Shown here piece by piece: positions 22,401 to 37,400 of a stretch of DNA of 64,000 bases (within the stretch, counting starts at the first letter, position 1; each line of letters opens with the position of its first letter). The translations under genes and the position numbers were made by a program. The notes under the pieces were generated by a model. It was not told the origin of the DNA. It did no database searches and saw only the letters and a program-made list of their open reading frames with translations. Location of the stretch: the NCBI GenBank assembly GCA_947000775.1, contig CAMQGK010000516.1, forward strand, positions 372,001-436,000, given 5' to 3'. Source of the stretch: Pterois miles (Eukaryota; Chordata; Actinopteri; Perciformes; Scorpaenidae).

Positions 22401-25400
22401 TATAAAAAGTATTGAGCTTCATACTCAGCCTTAATAAAAAGTACTACTTACTTAAGATTAGACTATTAGACTTGGATTTGTCCCATCCTATCACAAGTGC
22501 AGCTGTGTCCTTATGTGAGTCAGGATCCCTTTAATGGCACAGTACCTTCATCCTCATTAATAGATTTATGACTAAGTGGGTCTAATGGAAATCGTATTGC
22601 CTCTTGTAAAACTGATTGTGTTCACTGCAGCTGCAATATTGTGATATACAATATACACAAAGTACTCAGTTTGACAACTGAGTTGGTTCCGTATGCGGCA
22701 CTGAAAACCTCCTTATTTGTATTTATTATCTATTTAAATGAAGATATCTTACAGTAAGTAAGTAGTAAGGTTTGAGATTTAGATATGCTGCTGAAGGACC
22801 TTGCAGGACAAGGCTAAAGGGTGAGGTGAGAGCAAGTAAGGCCAGCAGGAAGTCAAAGTCCAAGTTTTTTACACTCCTGTCAGATTAAAAGCTTGCATCG
22901 CCAAAATGTCAACTGATTTTTTTTCTACAGATGAAAGACAAAAAGGCAATTTTATGCTCACTGACTATGCATCATTGAAACATGAGATTCAGTTTCAAAG
23001 AGTGTATTTGCATTCATGCTCACAGTTAACAACTGAATAGAAGCAGAATTTTCATTGATAAAAAATAGAAATTTATACATGATTGTATGTCATAACATTT
23101 ATTCATGCACAATAGCAATAAACCATTGAACTGATTAATAACTAATTGTACAATACAAATGAATCTATAATCTATAAATAATGGACTAAATTACAAAGTA
23201 ATTCATCATTTCATATTTTATTTGGAAATAAAAAGAATTATAAAAACGTTTTAAATGAAATATGAACCATCAAGAAATAGTTCAAAATAATCAATCATAA
23301 TCAAATGTAAAATTCTATTTGCAGTTAAAGAAGAGATATAAATATCTGGATTCACAAATTGAATTAATACAGGTGTGAATTAGGCATTTTAAAGGACCTT
23401 CTTCAGGGCTCTTGGAAGTGATTTGGATGCAGATTCCTCTCCTCTTTTGTGTTTACTGACCTGTAACTGTGGGAAAGTGGCAGAGGTATCATTGGTTACA
23501 CTACATGACCCAGGCGTGCATTATTTAAACCTGTCTGACAGGTTTGCAGGGGTTCATGTTATCATCTCTCATAATAGAGTTTCTTCACTCTCCTTCAGTG
23601 TCAGTTGCTGCCTTTTGTTGCAGCGTCTGTGTTCACACAGGGAACAGAATGATGCTCTGTTGTGCTGAGGTTCACCTCCTGCTCTTAGCACTTTGTTGTT
23701 GACAGGGGAGGATGCTGTGGTAGGCTGACCTTCCTGCATCACCACCACACCAGACTTATACTCCCCATTCCTCGTTTTTCCTGCTGATCTTCTATCCCTC
23801 TCTTCCTTTATTTCTCACTCACTTTCATCTCTCTCTACTCTGATGTTTCCAGGGTTCCCTCTCTCTGTCTTTGTCATCGTCTCCTGCTTCTCTTGTCTGT
23901 TCATTCTCCTGTTTCCCTGCAGTGAGAGAGCTGCTGACCGAGGAGTTTCAGGCCTCTCAGATGTCATTACTGACGTCTCAGCTGGGAGAAAGAGCCTTTT
24001 TACCGTCATACTCACAGATATGCACGCACGCACACACACTTATGTAGGCACAGCAAACATGGCTGCAACACTATAATACATGGTCAAGCTATGTCTGTTA
24101 TGGCGTTAAGTTAAGACATAACACATTTGATTTAATGACTAGACTTTTTTTTCATTATTGTTATAAAGTTCACAGCATGACTATTAGTAGGGCTGAGTCA
24201 CCTATCTCCCAGTTCAGTATTATCATGATATTTGGATGCCAATTCTAGTATTGCGATTTTTAAATATTTCAGTTATTGCAGTTTTTGTTGACTTTTTTAA
24301 CATTAATCTATGGGCAAAAATTGATGTAAAAAACTGTTGTATGTAGTCAGAGGTGTCCAGAAGTCAAATATATCAGCCATTGTCAGGCATTATTTATTAC
24401 ATTTTCCAGCAAACCCAAAAATCCAAGACTAAAGACATTTCCCTCACATATTAGTGTGTTTTCTTTTTAATTTGTAAAGGACGTGTGATGTTTTATAGCT
24501 GCATTTTATCAGCTTTGTTCTCTGTATATATCCATGGTCAGCTCCATCAGGGCTGTCTGAATGCATTTAACATAAATGTCAGAAAAAGATAGAAAGAAAG
24601 ATATTCCTTTATTAGTCCCACAGTGGGGAAATTCACTTTTACACTCTGTTGTTCACACAGTACATATACATGTCAATGGAGAGATGTCAGAGTGAGGGGC
24701 TGCTCCTGACAAGCGCCCAGATAATAATAATAATAATGATATAATAATAATAATATATTATAATAATAATATATATAATAATAATAATAATGAGCAGAGC
24801 AGTTGGGGGTTTGGTGCCTTGCTCAGGGGCACCTCGGCAGTGCCCAAGAGGTAAACTGGCACCTCTCAAGCAACCAATTGGTCTTGGTCCATGGGGGACT
24901 TGAACCCGGGTCCTCCGCATCTTAACCCAAGTCCTTACGGACTGAGCTACTGCCGCCCCCAAAAAAGAGTGCTCTACAAATGTAGTGTCGGCTGATTTGA
25001 CCACAGAGATGAGAGTGACAGCTGGCTTGACCGCATGTTACCATAACATGATAATGTTTCCTGTCCATGACAGAGTTAGCATGCAGCTTTAGCCATAATA
25101 TGTAGCTCTTCTTCCACTTTTTTCCTACCCCTAACTGTTCCTGACCCAAATATCAGGTATTCCTCAGACAACTTGCTGATAATCATCCAGTTCAGTATGG
25201 AAATATTCCTGATTTCTGTTTAAAGCTGTTTCCCCTGGCATCTGTGTGTCTCCAAGTGACAACTCAATTTGAACATGATGTGTAAATCTCTTCTGAACAC
25301 ACTGCAGAAACCTGTTTTGTCTGGTTCTGTCAGTCTTCCCAAATGTTCACATTAATGTGAAACTGACACAAAACTAAATCAGTGCTTTGGTAGAAAGTAA

Positions 25401-28400
25401 TTTAGCAGAACATTACAGCATAAGATACAAACTATATTCCAATATATATTTCCAATTAAAATATGGATCAAAGTTTTATGAGGGTCATGAATCTATTTCT
25501 TTTATATGGCAGTAAAATCTGGGGCTCACTCATTAGAAGAAGAAGAAGAAGAAAAATAGGACACTAACCCCAGAAAAAGAATAACTTATAGAGAATAATA
25601 AGAATAGAATAAACTTAATAAAGTTTGACAGAAACTGTCCAGATCTTGGCTGCAAGGTGAGATTAGGACAATATTCCATCACTTGTAAAAATAATAATAG
25701 AACAGTAACATCTAAAACTATTTGCTGAGACTAACATACTCATTCACAGCATAAGAAATTTAAACTATTAGATGAGACCAACTCAATATTGCAAACCAAA
25801 ATGTTTACACAAGAATAGATGAATATAGTACATTTAGTGTCATCACTGAAAAAAAAAAACTGAACAAATCCAGTCACTTCAGAAAGTGTTGTGAAAGTTC
25901 TGGACATTGAACAGAAAGACTTGGTGTTTAGTGGTTTGTTATTAAAATGAGTCACAGCAGAAAAGTTTGGTATAAACAAAAGAACCTTTTTTCTTCCCAG
26001 TTTAACAGAAGTGAAGACAGAAATTCAGTTTGTAATAGAATTCCCAAAATGGGAAAATATGCAGTGAGAAAAATATTAAATGTTGTGAAAAATAATGTGA
26101 CATATCTGGGAAGAGCGTATATAACTGCTTAATACTCGCTTTGCTGATTACTTGATTCTGATCAGTCAATTACAGTGTTCTGTAGCTTGTAATTTCTTTA
26201 TAACAGACCATTGCTATGGTTGATGATCTCGGACTGTAGCAGACCATTTTTGTGTACAGCTAGTAGATCATTATTGTGAAACAAATATTGAGGTTTATGT
26301 ACAGTATAAGTATTTACAGTATACAGTATATTAGGGTTGTCAAAGTTGACACTATAATTAAATTCATTTTTATAACACATTAACACGACTTGCGATTTTT
26401 AGGTTGTAGTAGGCTAGAGTGAAGATACTGGTATCATATAAAGCTAGAAAACCTAAAGAATCCATTGGTACCAACCATGTCATAACTTGTCACAAAGAGG
26501 GTAAAAACGCTTCAAAGTTGTGGTAAACATTGGCGAGGGAAAAACTGGCATGTCCATTTTCAAAGGGGTCCCTTGACCTCTGACCTCAAGATATGTAAAT
26601 GAAAATGAGTTCTGTGGGTACCCACGAGTCTCCCCTTTACAGACACTTTATGATAATCACATGCAGTTTGGGGCAAGTCGTTGTCAAGACATTCACACAC
26701 ACACGGTTGCTGTTGCCTGTTGGGCTTGAGTTATTGTTATTATAGTAATGTAGTATTAATATTAATAACTTACAGAAACATTGCAGGTAAAGTCCACAGG
26801 TCTTTTTTCTCTTTCAGACATGCAACACTCAATCCATCTCTGTAATATTAAATGTCTATGGGTTCAGTCCAAAAGTCAAAATGCATTTAAAAAAAGATAT
26901 GATATAATAATAAGATATAATCTTTCCCAAAATTCACAACACATTCTTTTATAATGGAAGATTCTATTTCAATCCATATCTGTTGGCGTTTAGCCTTTGA
27001 AAAGCAGATTTTCACTGTGGTTAAAAAACATAATAGGGAGGCACGCACCTGTATCACAGGAGCAGTCTTGCAGAAATAATAATATTAAAAATTATTCATC
27101 ATTGCTAATTGTAGTAACACAAAATCATTTTTTCCATTTTCTTTTGATGATGATATAAAACATGACAACAGACATTTGGGAGACCTCAATAAAAGCTTTA
27201 AATGTAAAAAAAAAAAAAAAAAAAAAAAAGACATTCGGTGATTGAACATAGTCAAGTCTGCACACTGACAGCTGTTGTTGCCTGTTCGGCTGCAGTTTGC
27301 CATGTTATGATTTGAGCATATTTTTTATGTTAAATGCAGTACCTGTGATGGTTTCTGGACAATTTTTATCATTGTTTTGTGTTGTTAATTGATTTACAAT
27401 ATAAATATGTACATACATTTGCATAAAGCAGCATATTTACTGTACTCACTCCCATATTGATAAGAGCATTAAATACTTGGCAAATCTCCCTAACTAAGGC
27501 TGTGTATTAGCAAGAATCTGGTATGATACGTATCACGATTAGAGGTCAACCGATATTTTTTTTTTTTCATGGCCGATGCCGATGCTTATTTTTTAAACAG
27601 AATTGGGATAGCTGATATATGACTCCGATTTTGTTTTTTTGTTTTTTTTGTTTTGTTTTTTTTGGCCAATATTGTTTAGCTGATTTTCTTTTTTCTTCCA
27701 TCTGATAAAATATGACAGGTTAAAAATAACAAATGATGCACAAAATTTCTCAACTTCAGTAAATATTTATTGAACAACAACTATGTTTTGTCTCTCCAAT
27801 TTACATTTTGTGTCTGCACTGCAGTGCACTTCTATATTTTAAATAAAAATAATGTATAATCTATAATCTAATCTATGTAATAATCTATCATATGCGTAAT
27901 ATCTGAGTAAAAACAAGCTAATTTTTTATATCAGTTATATTTTTTATACCATAGGATCTGTATTTGCATTTGTCACAGTTCCTGTAACATTCAACATCAA
28001 TACACTGATATTTTCTCACAACCTTACAAAGAACAGATAAATGTATGATTAATTTGCAATTAACAGCGATTAAAGATTTTAATCAATTGACTGTTTTTTG
28101 TTCATTCTGTGTATTGTACAGTATATCACTATGTTTTACAGTATGTCTTCATAATATATATACATGACCATTCAAAAGTTCCACGTGATGTTTTTTTTTC
28201 TTTCCTTCAATAATAACTATTTTAACAGAGACAAATACAGTATAATTCAGACACCAAATATATATTTACATTTGAAATGCTTTTGGCCTCAAAAGCAGAA
28301 TGAAATGATTAGAAAAAACAACTACCATTTAGTCTGTAGTTTATGTTCCCACAATGTTACATGATGGGAGAATACTGTAGAAACTTAGATTGTGAATTAA

Positions 28401-31400
28401 TTTTTTATATAATTTTCTATAAACTCTCTGTGCAGCGCATCAGTTTCCTGCCCTGTGCTGGAACTACTGTATGCTAAGTTTCATTATCATTTTTAGTGGA
28501 TAACAATGTGGAGATGGAAGTCTCTGGACTGCTGACAAATGTCAAAATATCATCTGCTTAAAGCATCACCTTATGCAATGGGGGCTCAATGCATATACCT
28601 GGGAAGTTATGATTTATGTGAACGGCAGCAGCAAACGGTTTTAGAGCAAGAGCAGAAATGGATGGGGAGGCTGGATCCCCCTGGTGGGTACGTCTACACA
28701 ACAGGTACGGGGAAATTTGCCTATTATTTACCATAGCTGCAGTAGATCCCCAACAGATTAAGCATAATAAGTTAAGGAAGACCTCTCCAAAACCCAAGCA
28801 CTCAAGAGCCAAAAATAAGTAGAAAAAAAAACCCCTCCCACACAACCCTGTCAAACACCTTCTCAGCATCTAATGACAGGGCTGCAGTGGGAGTGATGTC
28901 CTCCCTAACAGACCACATCATATCTATCAGAAGAAGAAGAAGATCTACCTTTATTAGTCCCACGATGGGGAAATTCAATTTTACACTCCCGGTTCCCAAG
29001 CCAACTCCCTACAGACTGAGCTACTGCCGCCCCCATCAGATGTTGTATATTATCTGTGGAGTGGAGTTGTGTATAAAATCTATTGGCAAGCACTCTGTGC
29101 CTCTTGCTGCTTGATATAACTGGCCAGCAGGCACCCAGTTATACCACCTACCTCAAAAAAATCACTGTCAAGCTCTAACCAAAGAATATTCAACTCTCTA
29201 TGACAATATATTAACAGTCTTCAGAGCTATTTTCTGTGCTGTTTAGAATTGACGAAAGTAAATTAACCCTTCAGTTTTGGCAGAAATATTAGATGTAGAA
29301 TCTGTCACAATAAACATTTGAATGGAATAATGTGTTTTAAAAATCACCCAAAATTGTGCTTTTTGTAAAATGTGGCATGTCTCAGGTCCTTCCTTCTTTA
29401 TCTTCTCAGATGGCACTGATGGACCTCCTCTTCCACCAGCGGCAGAGTGCCAGGTGAGAGAGACAGAAAGAAAGAGAGAAAGAAAGAAAGAAAGAAAACA
29501 CTTCACTGTTCAAATGTGATAGTAAAATGCATTTCATTGTAGAATGTACTTATTGGCTATTATAAGACTTCTGTTTGTCACAAAATGGTTTTCCAGGTGA
29601 CAAACTAGACAAACTAGATTTGACATATTGTGAATTTCAGTTGACCTTTATTTTCCGACATGGAACAGAGTTTTTGTTATAAAATCTTAACCGTGTATGT
29701 GACCTTTTTAAAGACATCTCTGTCACTGTCTTCCCCCCTCTTTTGTTATTGTGAATTTCATGTTAATGCTGACATAAAAGCATTGTCTTAGATATCAGTC
29801 ATGGAATGCTTTCTGGTGACTGATTTGAGAACACATTTTGACTACTCCCAGTAGTCTTCCAGACAGTTTTTACCGGTCAGATGCACCATGAGAGTCTTTT
29901 ATGTTAAGGTTTTGTATGAGTGGATTAGTTTGCATCTGTTTGGGTGTTTGGCTGGATTTTGACAAACTTTGTATGGGAAATGTTAACCTATGTGTTATTG
30001 CCTTGTTGTATCCAGCAGCTGGTCCAGTCATTAGGTGTAGCCATCTACCAAGCTTTGGACTGGGGACTGGATGATAATGAGGAGCGGGAGCTCAGCCCAC
30101 AGCTGGAGCACCTCATTGAACGCATGGCCGGAGGGAGCCAGGGTGGAGAGGGCACTAGTACCACTGGGAACGGTACCACAGATGAGGGATACAGTGGCCA
30201 GGAAGAGGAGGAGGAGGAGGAAGAGGAGGAGCAGGAGGGAGTGATAAGGCCAGTGTGTACGTTCGGCCAGGTGATGGCGCTGTGTGCGTCTAGACTGGCT
30301 AACCCAAGCTTGGCTCCAGAGCACTACCAGGCTGTCTGCAGGGCTCTGTTTGTAGAGACTCTAGAGCTGCAGACCTTTCTCATCAAGATCAGAAATGCTA
30401 AGGAGGTACGTTAGGATGTCATGTCAATATTAAGGTAACACTTGTGGAAACATGTAGCAAATAAATACAGAACAATAGACACATGACCTACTTTTCAGTC
30501 GTGGTATTTTACCACTTCTTTCTGCAGTGGCCTGCACCTCACCATGTGTGCACTCTTTGAATGCTTTTTGTTTACTTGCCTCAGAGCAGAGACTGAATGG
30601 CTCAAGATGCCATCTCCAGTTTCCCTCCAGTGCTCAACTTCATACCTAGATTCCTGTTGTGTCACTGCAGTGGTTAGACTGTTCATGTACTTACAGATTG
30701 TAGGCCCTTTGTCATTCAGCATACATCGGCTGAATGATCCCAGATGTGGCACAAAGTGTCTAGCAGAAAGTCATAGTGATTATTATAAGAGATCACATCA
30801 TGTCTGCTGTTTAAAGTGTTCTTCAGCAATTCACCAGTAATGTAAATGATCTGCAGAAATTCAGGTGTGGACTCATTTGGGTTAAGATGACTCTAAAGAA
30901 GAAGAAGATGAACCTTTATTAATCCCTGAAGGGAAATTCAATTTTATACTCTGTTGTTGTTAATTTTTACACAGTACACACAGACAGGAAATACATACAT
31001 GCACAACCAGGACCCATATACATGCATTAATGGAGAGAAGTCAGAGTGAAGGGGCTGCTCCTGGCAAACAGCCCCGAGCAGTTGGGGGTTTGGTGCCTTG
31101 CTCAAGGGCACCTCGGCAGTGCCCAAGAGGTAAACTGGCACCTCTCCAACTACCAGTTCACATTCAGTTTTTTGTCCATGTTGGGACTTGAACCAGCGAG
31201 CTTCCGATCCAAGCCAAGTCCCTACGGACTGAGTTACTGCTGTCCCGGGGGAGGGGGAGGCAGTTTATCCATCCATCCATAACCTTTCTACATATTGTGA
31301 TTCAGGTGGTAGCAGTTTTCTGGAAAAGTCATAAAACTGCCAGAATTTTAAGAGACAGATACAAGAGAGATACGAGAGAGACAAGTAATCTGAAAAAAAT

Positions 31401-34400
31401 CATGTTCCTCTGTGCCTTCCCATGCGCCTAATGACATCTGCAAGATTTGACAGGAAAACAACCAATCAGAGCTGATCTGGAGTCTACCATCCAGCTACCA
31501 TCTGTAAGAGCTGCCTGTCAGTCACTCACAAACTCCGATCAAACGGTTAAACTAGGCAGCACTGATCAAATATGAATCTATAGTCTGTTACTGTAATGAT
31601 TATTTCTCTCCTCAAATGTTTTCAGAAACATCTTGTAGTTCCTGTTAAGCTGTAAAATAAAAAAGTTTGTGACCCGGCAGCCATGTTGAGATCTGTTGAG
31701 GAAATAGCAAGCACTGCTCACCAGCTGGAGCACAGCCAATAGGCTGATTGGTCAAAGTCTTCCTTCAGGGGCTGGATTTTCTAAAGCCTGAAAACAGAGC
31801 CATGAGGTAGTGCAGGGAGTCTAGTTTTCTCTCAGAACCCTTGAATTACAATATGCTGAAAGGTTATTATGGAATTTTTGCCCAGTGAAAAATGTGAAAC
31901 ATGTCCTGCCTACTGCCACTTTAAGGGTATGGCACACAACCAGGCATTGATTTACCTGGGGAATAACTAAGTGGTGAACCAAATTACCAGATTACTCATT
32001 TTCCTTTTTTAAAGCGTAAAAATTCAGAAAATGTGAAGTACAAGTAAGTATTACATAGAGACATAAACAAAAACTTTTGCATCAGAATCATTTGAAATAT
32101 TCACACATAGGGGTTTAACATGACAACACTGCAGTCTATTGAGTACAACATCTTAATATTTAACATTTTTCACATGTTGCATACAAGTGTTGGAAATGTT
32201 AGTGTTGTCACCATAGCATGCAATTGTAAAATATGTGTTTTGTTTTTTTTTTTTGTTCCACAGATGCTGAAGAAGATCACCACAGAGGAAGCTCTGGAGG
32301 ACAAGTCTTCAGCTGAGCTGGATGCACTGAAACACAGAGACTGGGTAAGACGAAATGGGTGAGAGCACAGTGTGACAGGGAGGACAATACAACAGTGTTT
32401 GACTGAAGAAGGCAGTGTTGTCGTGGTGGCGCATACAGATATGTGCGTTGTTGTTTCCATCCCAGGCACGTCTGTGGGTGCAGCTGATGAAGGAGCTCAG
32501 GCAGGGAGTGAAGCTGAAGAAGGTGCAGGAGCAGCCGTTCAACCTGCTGCCCACCGAGTTCAGCCTCACACCCTTTGAGATGCTGATGCAGGACATAAGG
32601 ACTCGCAAGTTCCAGCTACGCAAAGTCATGGTGAGGGAAAAGACTTATGGTAATTTAAAATAATCAAGCCAAGCTTTAGATACGATGTGAATTTGATAAG
32701 ACAGAGATAATGGAAGTGTCTGAACTGTAAATTGTCCATTGACTTGTTAATGCTGTCAAAGAGCTGTCTAAGTTAAGGCAATAATAACATGCTAGTGCAA
32801 ATTTTTTAACACCACTAATTTCTGTCATGCATTAATGCAGTTGAACACATTTTTTTGCAGTACCTGTGAGGATTTCTAAACAATATTTGTCACTGTTTTG
32901 TGCTGGTAATTGGTTTCCAATAATAAATATATACATACATCTGCATAAAGCAGCATAAATGCCCACTCCCATGTTGATAAGAGTACAGATCTCCCTTTAA
33001 GGTACATGTTGAACAGATAAAAATGTGTGATTAATTTGCAGTGGACAATCATGTGATAAATTGTGATTAGATATTTTAATCGATTGACAGCCCTAGCTGA
33101 AAGCAGTGGAAATATCAGTTGTACATTAGTGTTTAAAGCTGTTGAAATGTCTGTAGAGGTGTTAACTGCTGCAAGCAGCTAAATCAAAGCATCAGGGATC
33201 TTGAAGATGACATAGAGATGATAATCATGAGATCATTCTGTCTTCTGTGAAATCTTAACTCTGCAAGAAATGTTTTCATCATCACTTGACTTTGTTCAAA
33301 TAGGGCACAAGGAAATTGAGAGCAGACAGGAGAACTGTGTGAGACTGAGGCACCTGTTTGTCATTTAAAGACCTTGAAATCTCTATCCTCTTTTTCAGGC
33401 AGTCCAATGCACAAACAATAAACTGTACAGGCTTTGTTACAGGAAGAAAATGTTATGTAGCATTTCATATGGTAGTCACCTTGAGGCCTTCTCCATGGGC
33501 AAATACATAATTTAGCCTCCAAACACAAATATTAATGAAGGCTTCGCTCAGCCTTCTGTTCTCACGGCAGTTGCACAGAGAATCATCACCAACTCATTCT
33601 TCAGTTTGACAGAGCATTTCAGCTCCTTTCAGGTCTTTGTTTTGATTTCCATAATAAGTATCTTTTAATTCAAATGGTCTGTGAGAAACCTAGAGAGGCC
33701 CAGTTCAGTTCAGTGAGGCTGTGGTTTATTGGCTATGCACCAGCTGGTGGGCGTTGCTTGATATTTCCTCAACAGATCTCAACATGGCTGCGGGGTCACA
33801 AACATTCTCATTTCACAGCTAAAAAGTAACTACAAGATGTTTCTGAAACATTTGAGGAGAGAAATAGTCATTAGAGTAACAGAGGATTGATTCATATTTG
33901 ATCAGCGCTGCCTAGTTTCACTGTGTGATCGGAGTTCACAAGTGATTGACAGCTGGCTCTCATGGATGGCATGAGGCAGACTCCAGATCAGCTCTGACTG
34001 GTTGTTTTCCTCCGTGTGAAATCTTGCAGATGTCATTAGGAGTACCGGGAGACACTGAGGCATGTGATTTTTTTCAGATTACCTGTCTCATGCACTACTG
34101 TCAGGATATACACATAGTGATTTTATAAAAATAACATTTATTTTTTAATTATATTTGCTCCATTTCTACCCACTGCAGCTGTAACTATTTTGATCCAGCC
34201 TCACAGCTCTTATGAGACTCATCTCCAGCAACAGGCAGCTGTTTTTAGTTTTAATAAATCTGCTGTGCACTGCCTGCTCAGCACCAAACAGCAGACAAAG
34301 TTAGGAACTAGCTACTGACCACTGGTGCATTTAACAGCTAAAGAGCCAGATTTTTTTTTTTTCAAGGGTTGGTGGAGACCAAAACAGAGCTAAAATGAGA

Positions 34401-37400
34401 GTGAACTGATAGGTATATGTTTGCCATATCAGCTTTATCAAGTGATAATATGCCAGTGTTGTATTTACAGCTTGTTGCATTGCTGCATCACTGAATGATT
34501 TACAGACTCAGTATTACAGCAGGTGTGATGTTTCTTGTATCACTCAGGTGGACGGTGATATTCCCACAAGAGTGAAGAGAAATGCCCATGAACTGATTCT
34601 TGATTTCATCAGATCAAGACCTCCACTCAAACCAGTGAGTTTCACCTTTTAATAGAAGTTTACTACAGCTGTGTGAAGAAGGGTACATGTGTGCAGTTTT
34701 TCTTGCCATTTACAGTATACCCTGAAATTTTTGCAGTTTGAGGGTTATCTTCTGGACATGACCGTGTTAGCACACGGACCACGGAGAGATGTGCCAAGCG
34801 TTTTCAGGTCGGGTAGACTCTAACGTTAATGTTATCCTTACAAAAAAAGAAGTATACTTCAAGTTTATTTTATGAAGTAAAGTTATAGTAAATATATACT
34901 ATACTATATATTGTATATATACTATTTAGACTATAAATATCTATATTATATTATACTATACTTCTATACTAAATACTATGTTATAGTATTTTATAAAGTA
35001 TAGTTCAAGTATGATTCCTAAGTATACTTAATGTAACAAGTATATTAATGTCATTGTACAAGTAGTATACTTGTAAGTGTGCTAGGTAGGTACAGTAGGT
35101 AAACTTTAAATGTAAGAGTACTAAACTTTGAGTACACAGCTAGTTTACATCCAAGTTGTGTTTTGTATTGCAACTATAATATGAAAGTGAATTTATAGAT
35201 ATATTGTTAGTTTACTAGTTATATACTTGTAGCCCACTTTTCAGTTTATGAACATACACTTCAAAGTATACTCTCCAAAAACTACTAGTTTAATAGTGTT
35301 TACCGCAAGTATACGCGTAAGTTTACTTTAAGTGAAATTATAGTACTTAGCCAAATATATTTATCCTACTACTACCCTGTAACGTCTGGGTCTGATAGGA
35401 ACTGGACTCAAATGCACGACTCAGAACCAGGAAGGTTAAAAGTTCACAATGATCTTTACTTAGCAGAGGTCAGTACACAGGCAGACAATCAGATAAGCAA
35501 CCAGATCCAAAAATCGACAGGCAGAAAGCAGGGTCAAAAAACAGGCAGAGGGTAAAAAACACTGAGAGGCAGGCACGAGGAAAAAATGCTGGAACTATCA
35601 TCACCAAAGGATCAAATACAAACTGTCAACAAGAGGAAGGGAGGACACATATTATATATTAAAGGGGGAGTGACCAAACGAGACACAGGTGGACACAATC
35701 AGGGGCGGGGAAGACAATCAGACACCAGTACCACAAAGGAAAGTAGGTCAGGGGGCATAGAGACACACAAGGGTAGGAAGTGCGGTGATCTGAAATGAGA
35801 GGGTAACGACAAAATAAACAGAAAATGGAATAAACAAAATGAAAAGACAAAATGAAAACATGACCTAGGATCTGGATGACCTAACAATCCTACTTAATTT
35901 TCCGTAAACTTTTCAGTATAAACCAAATATACTTGGACTTTTCTATGTATTTGCCAAGTACACTTAGTCTTTTCTGTATATTTGTCAGTGCAAAGTATAC
36001 TTGAACTTTTCTGTATTCTTGTCAGTATACTTAAGTATAATTTTATTAAGTGTATCTCTGATAAGTATGTAAAAAGTAAACTGAAAGTAGTATACTGTCT
36101 TATTTTAAGTTTAAAGAGCTATACTAATAGCACACTTTCATAAATGTATTTTTTGTATGGATATCTCTGTTGATCCATTTGGTTTGCTTGCTTCCATAGC
36201 TGCAGAAGGCTGGCTGCATACCAGTTTGTTTCATACTGTATGAAGCAACGAGGTTTTGAAATGGGCAGCAGACGGGATCATACAGATCCAAAACAAATAC
36301 AGACGTTCTGGACCAGAAAGGAGATTTCAAAGGAGAACATACTGGCTGTAGCATTGTTGTCAAAGAATCCAGTATATCAGTTTAGCATTTCCTTAATCTC
36401 TGAGGACATATTATGATGATTTTATGATTTATTACAGTAAATCTATTATATATTGGTCCTTTAACACTATATTTGATATATTATATATATATATTATAAA
36501 AAGCTGACATGGATACAGTTTCAAGCTTTTATGCAATACATTATTGTACTAACACTAGCTTACATCTAACTACATCTAGTTCAGACTGTTCTGTGATTTG
36601 ATGTAACTGTATTTATATTTCTCAGATTTTTTTATCAGGGTGACACCAGTTCATCTGGCATTTTATTTAGTATATCTGTCAGTGTTCCTCACTGATATTA
36701 TGCTGTTTGCTTCATTACATTGTAGTGAATTACCCTCAAACTGTATAACTGGGTTTTTTTTACCATCAATATTACTAGTAGGTTGAATTAGCCTAATGTG
36801 GGACATTTTTGCATTTCAGATTTCTGGAATAAATTGTGATATGAAGCCAGTACATTAAGTCCAAACCCAGTACTACTCTGAAAACTCTCGGATGTGTCCT
36901 AATCAAACCAAATACAGAAAATGCAGATATCACACTCATAAAAGAAAAGGTAGAAATATCAGCACTTTAATGCCAAGTTCTCTGAGAAATCTTGATTTTT
37001 TTTAGTACTTTGTGGGACAGTCATGTCCAAAATCTCACACTGAAAAGTCTGTTAAAATGCCTAAAAATCACCTTTATTAATGTAGGGAACACTCAAGGTT
37101 AAGTGTGCACTGTTCAGGAATTTTACCACTTACAATCTTATTGCTATTACAAAACTGAGGCTTATGTGTGGATGTTACATCGAGAAACATCAAATAATAG
37201 TTTTGAAGCATTTAGGCATATTAGAAAGTTTACATTAAGAAAGAAACATTAAATAGCACTAGTTTTAATGACTTTTATTTGTTTGAGGAAGACCTACACT
37301 CACTTGGGCTTAGGTGTAACACATTAGGCAGTGTCCCACTTTATGACAACTCACACTACCACATGGTATTCTGAGTTCCATTGGGGTTTTATTGTCTAAT

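Larger units (their letters stand above)
30406..32263. other. Intron 3
   Basis: It carries a family S SINE (30895-31248) and a nearly complete MITE M copy (31395-31925). The rest (30406-30890 and 31930-32263) shows nothing recognisable, apart from a long T run before the exon 4 acceptor. Confidence 0.7.
32631..34547. other. Intron 5
   Basis: It contains a family B fragment (32815-33097) and a MITE M copy (33715-34184). The remaining parts (33100-33710 and 34185-34547) show no recognisable element. Confidence 0.7.
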
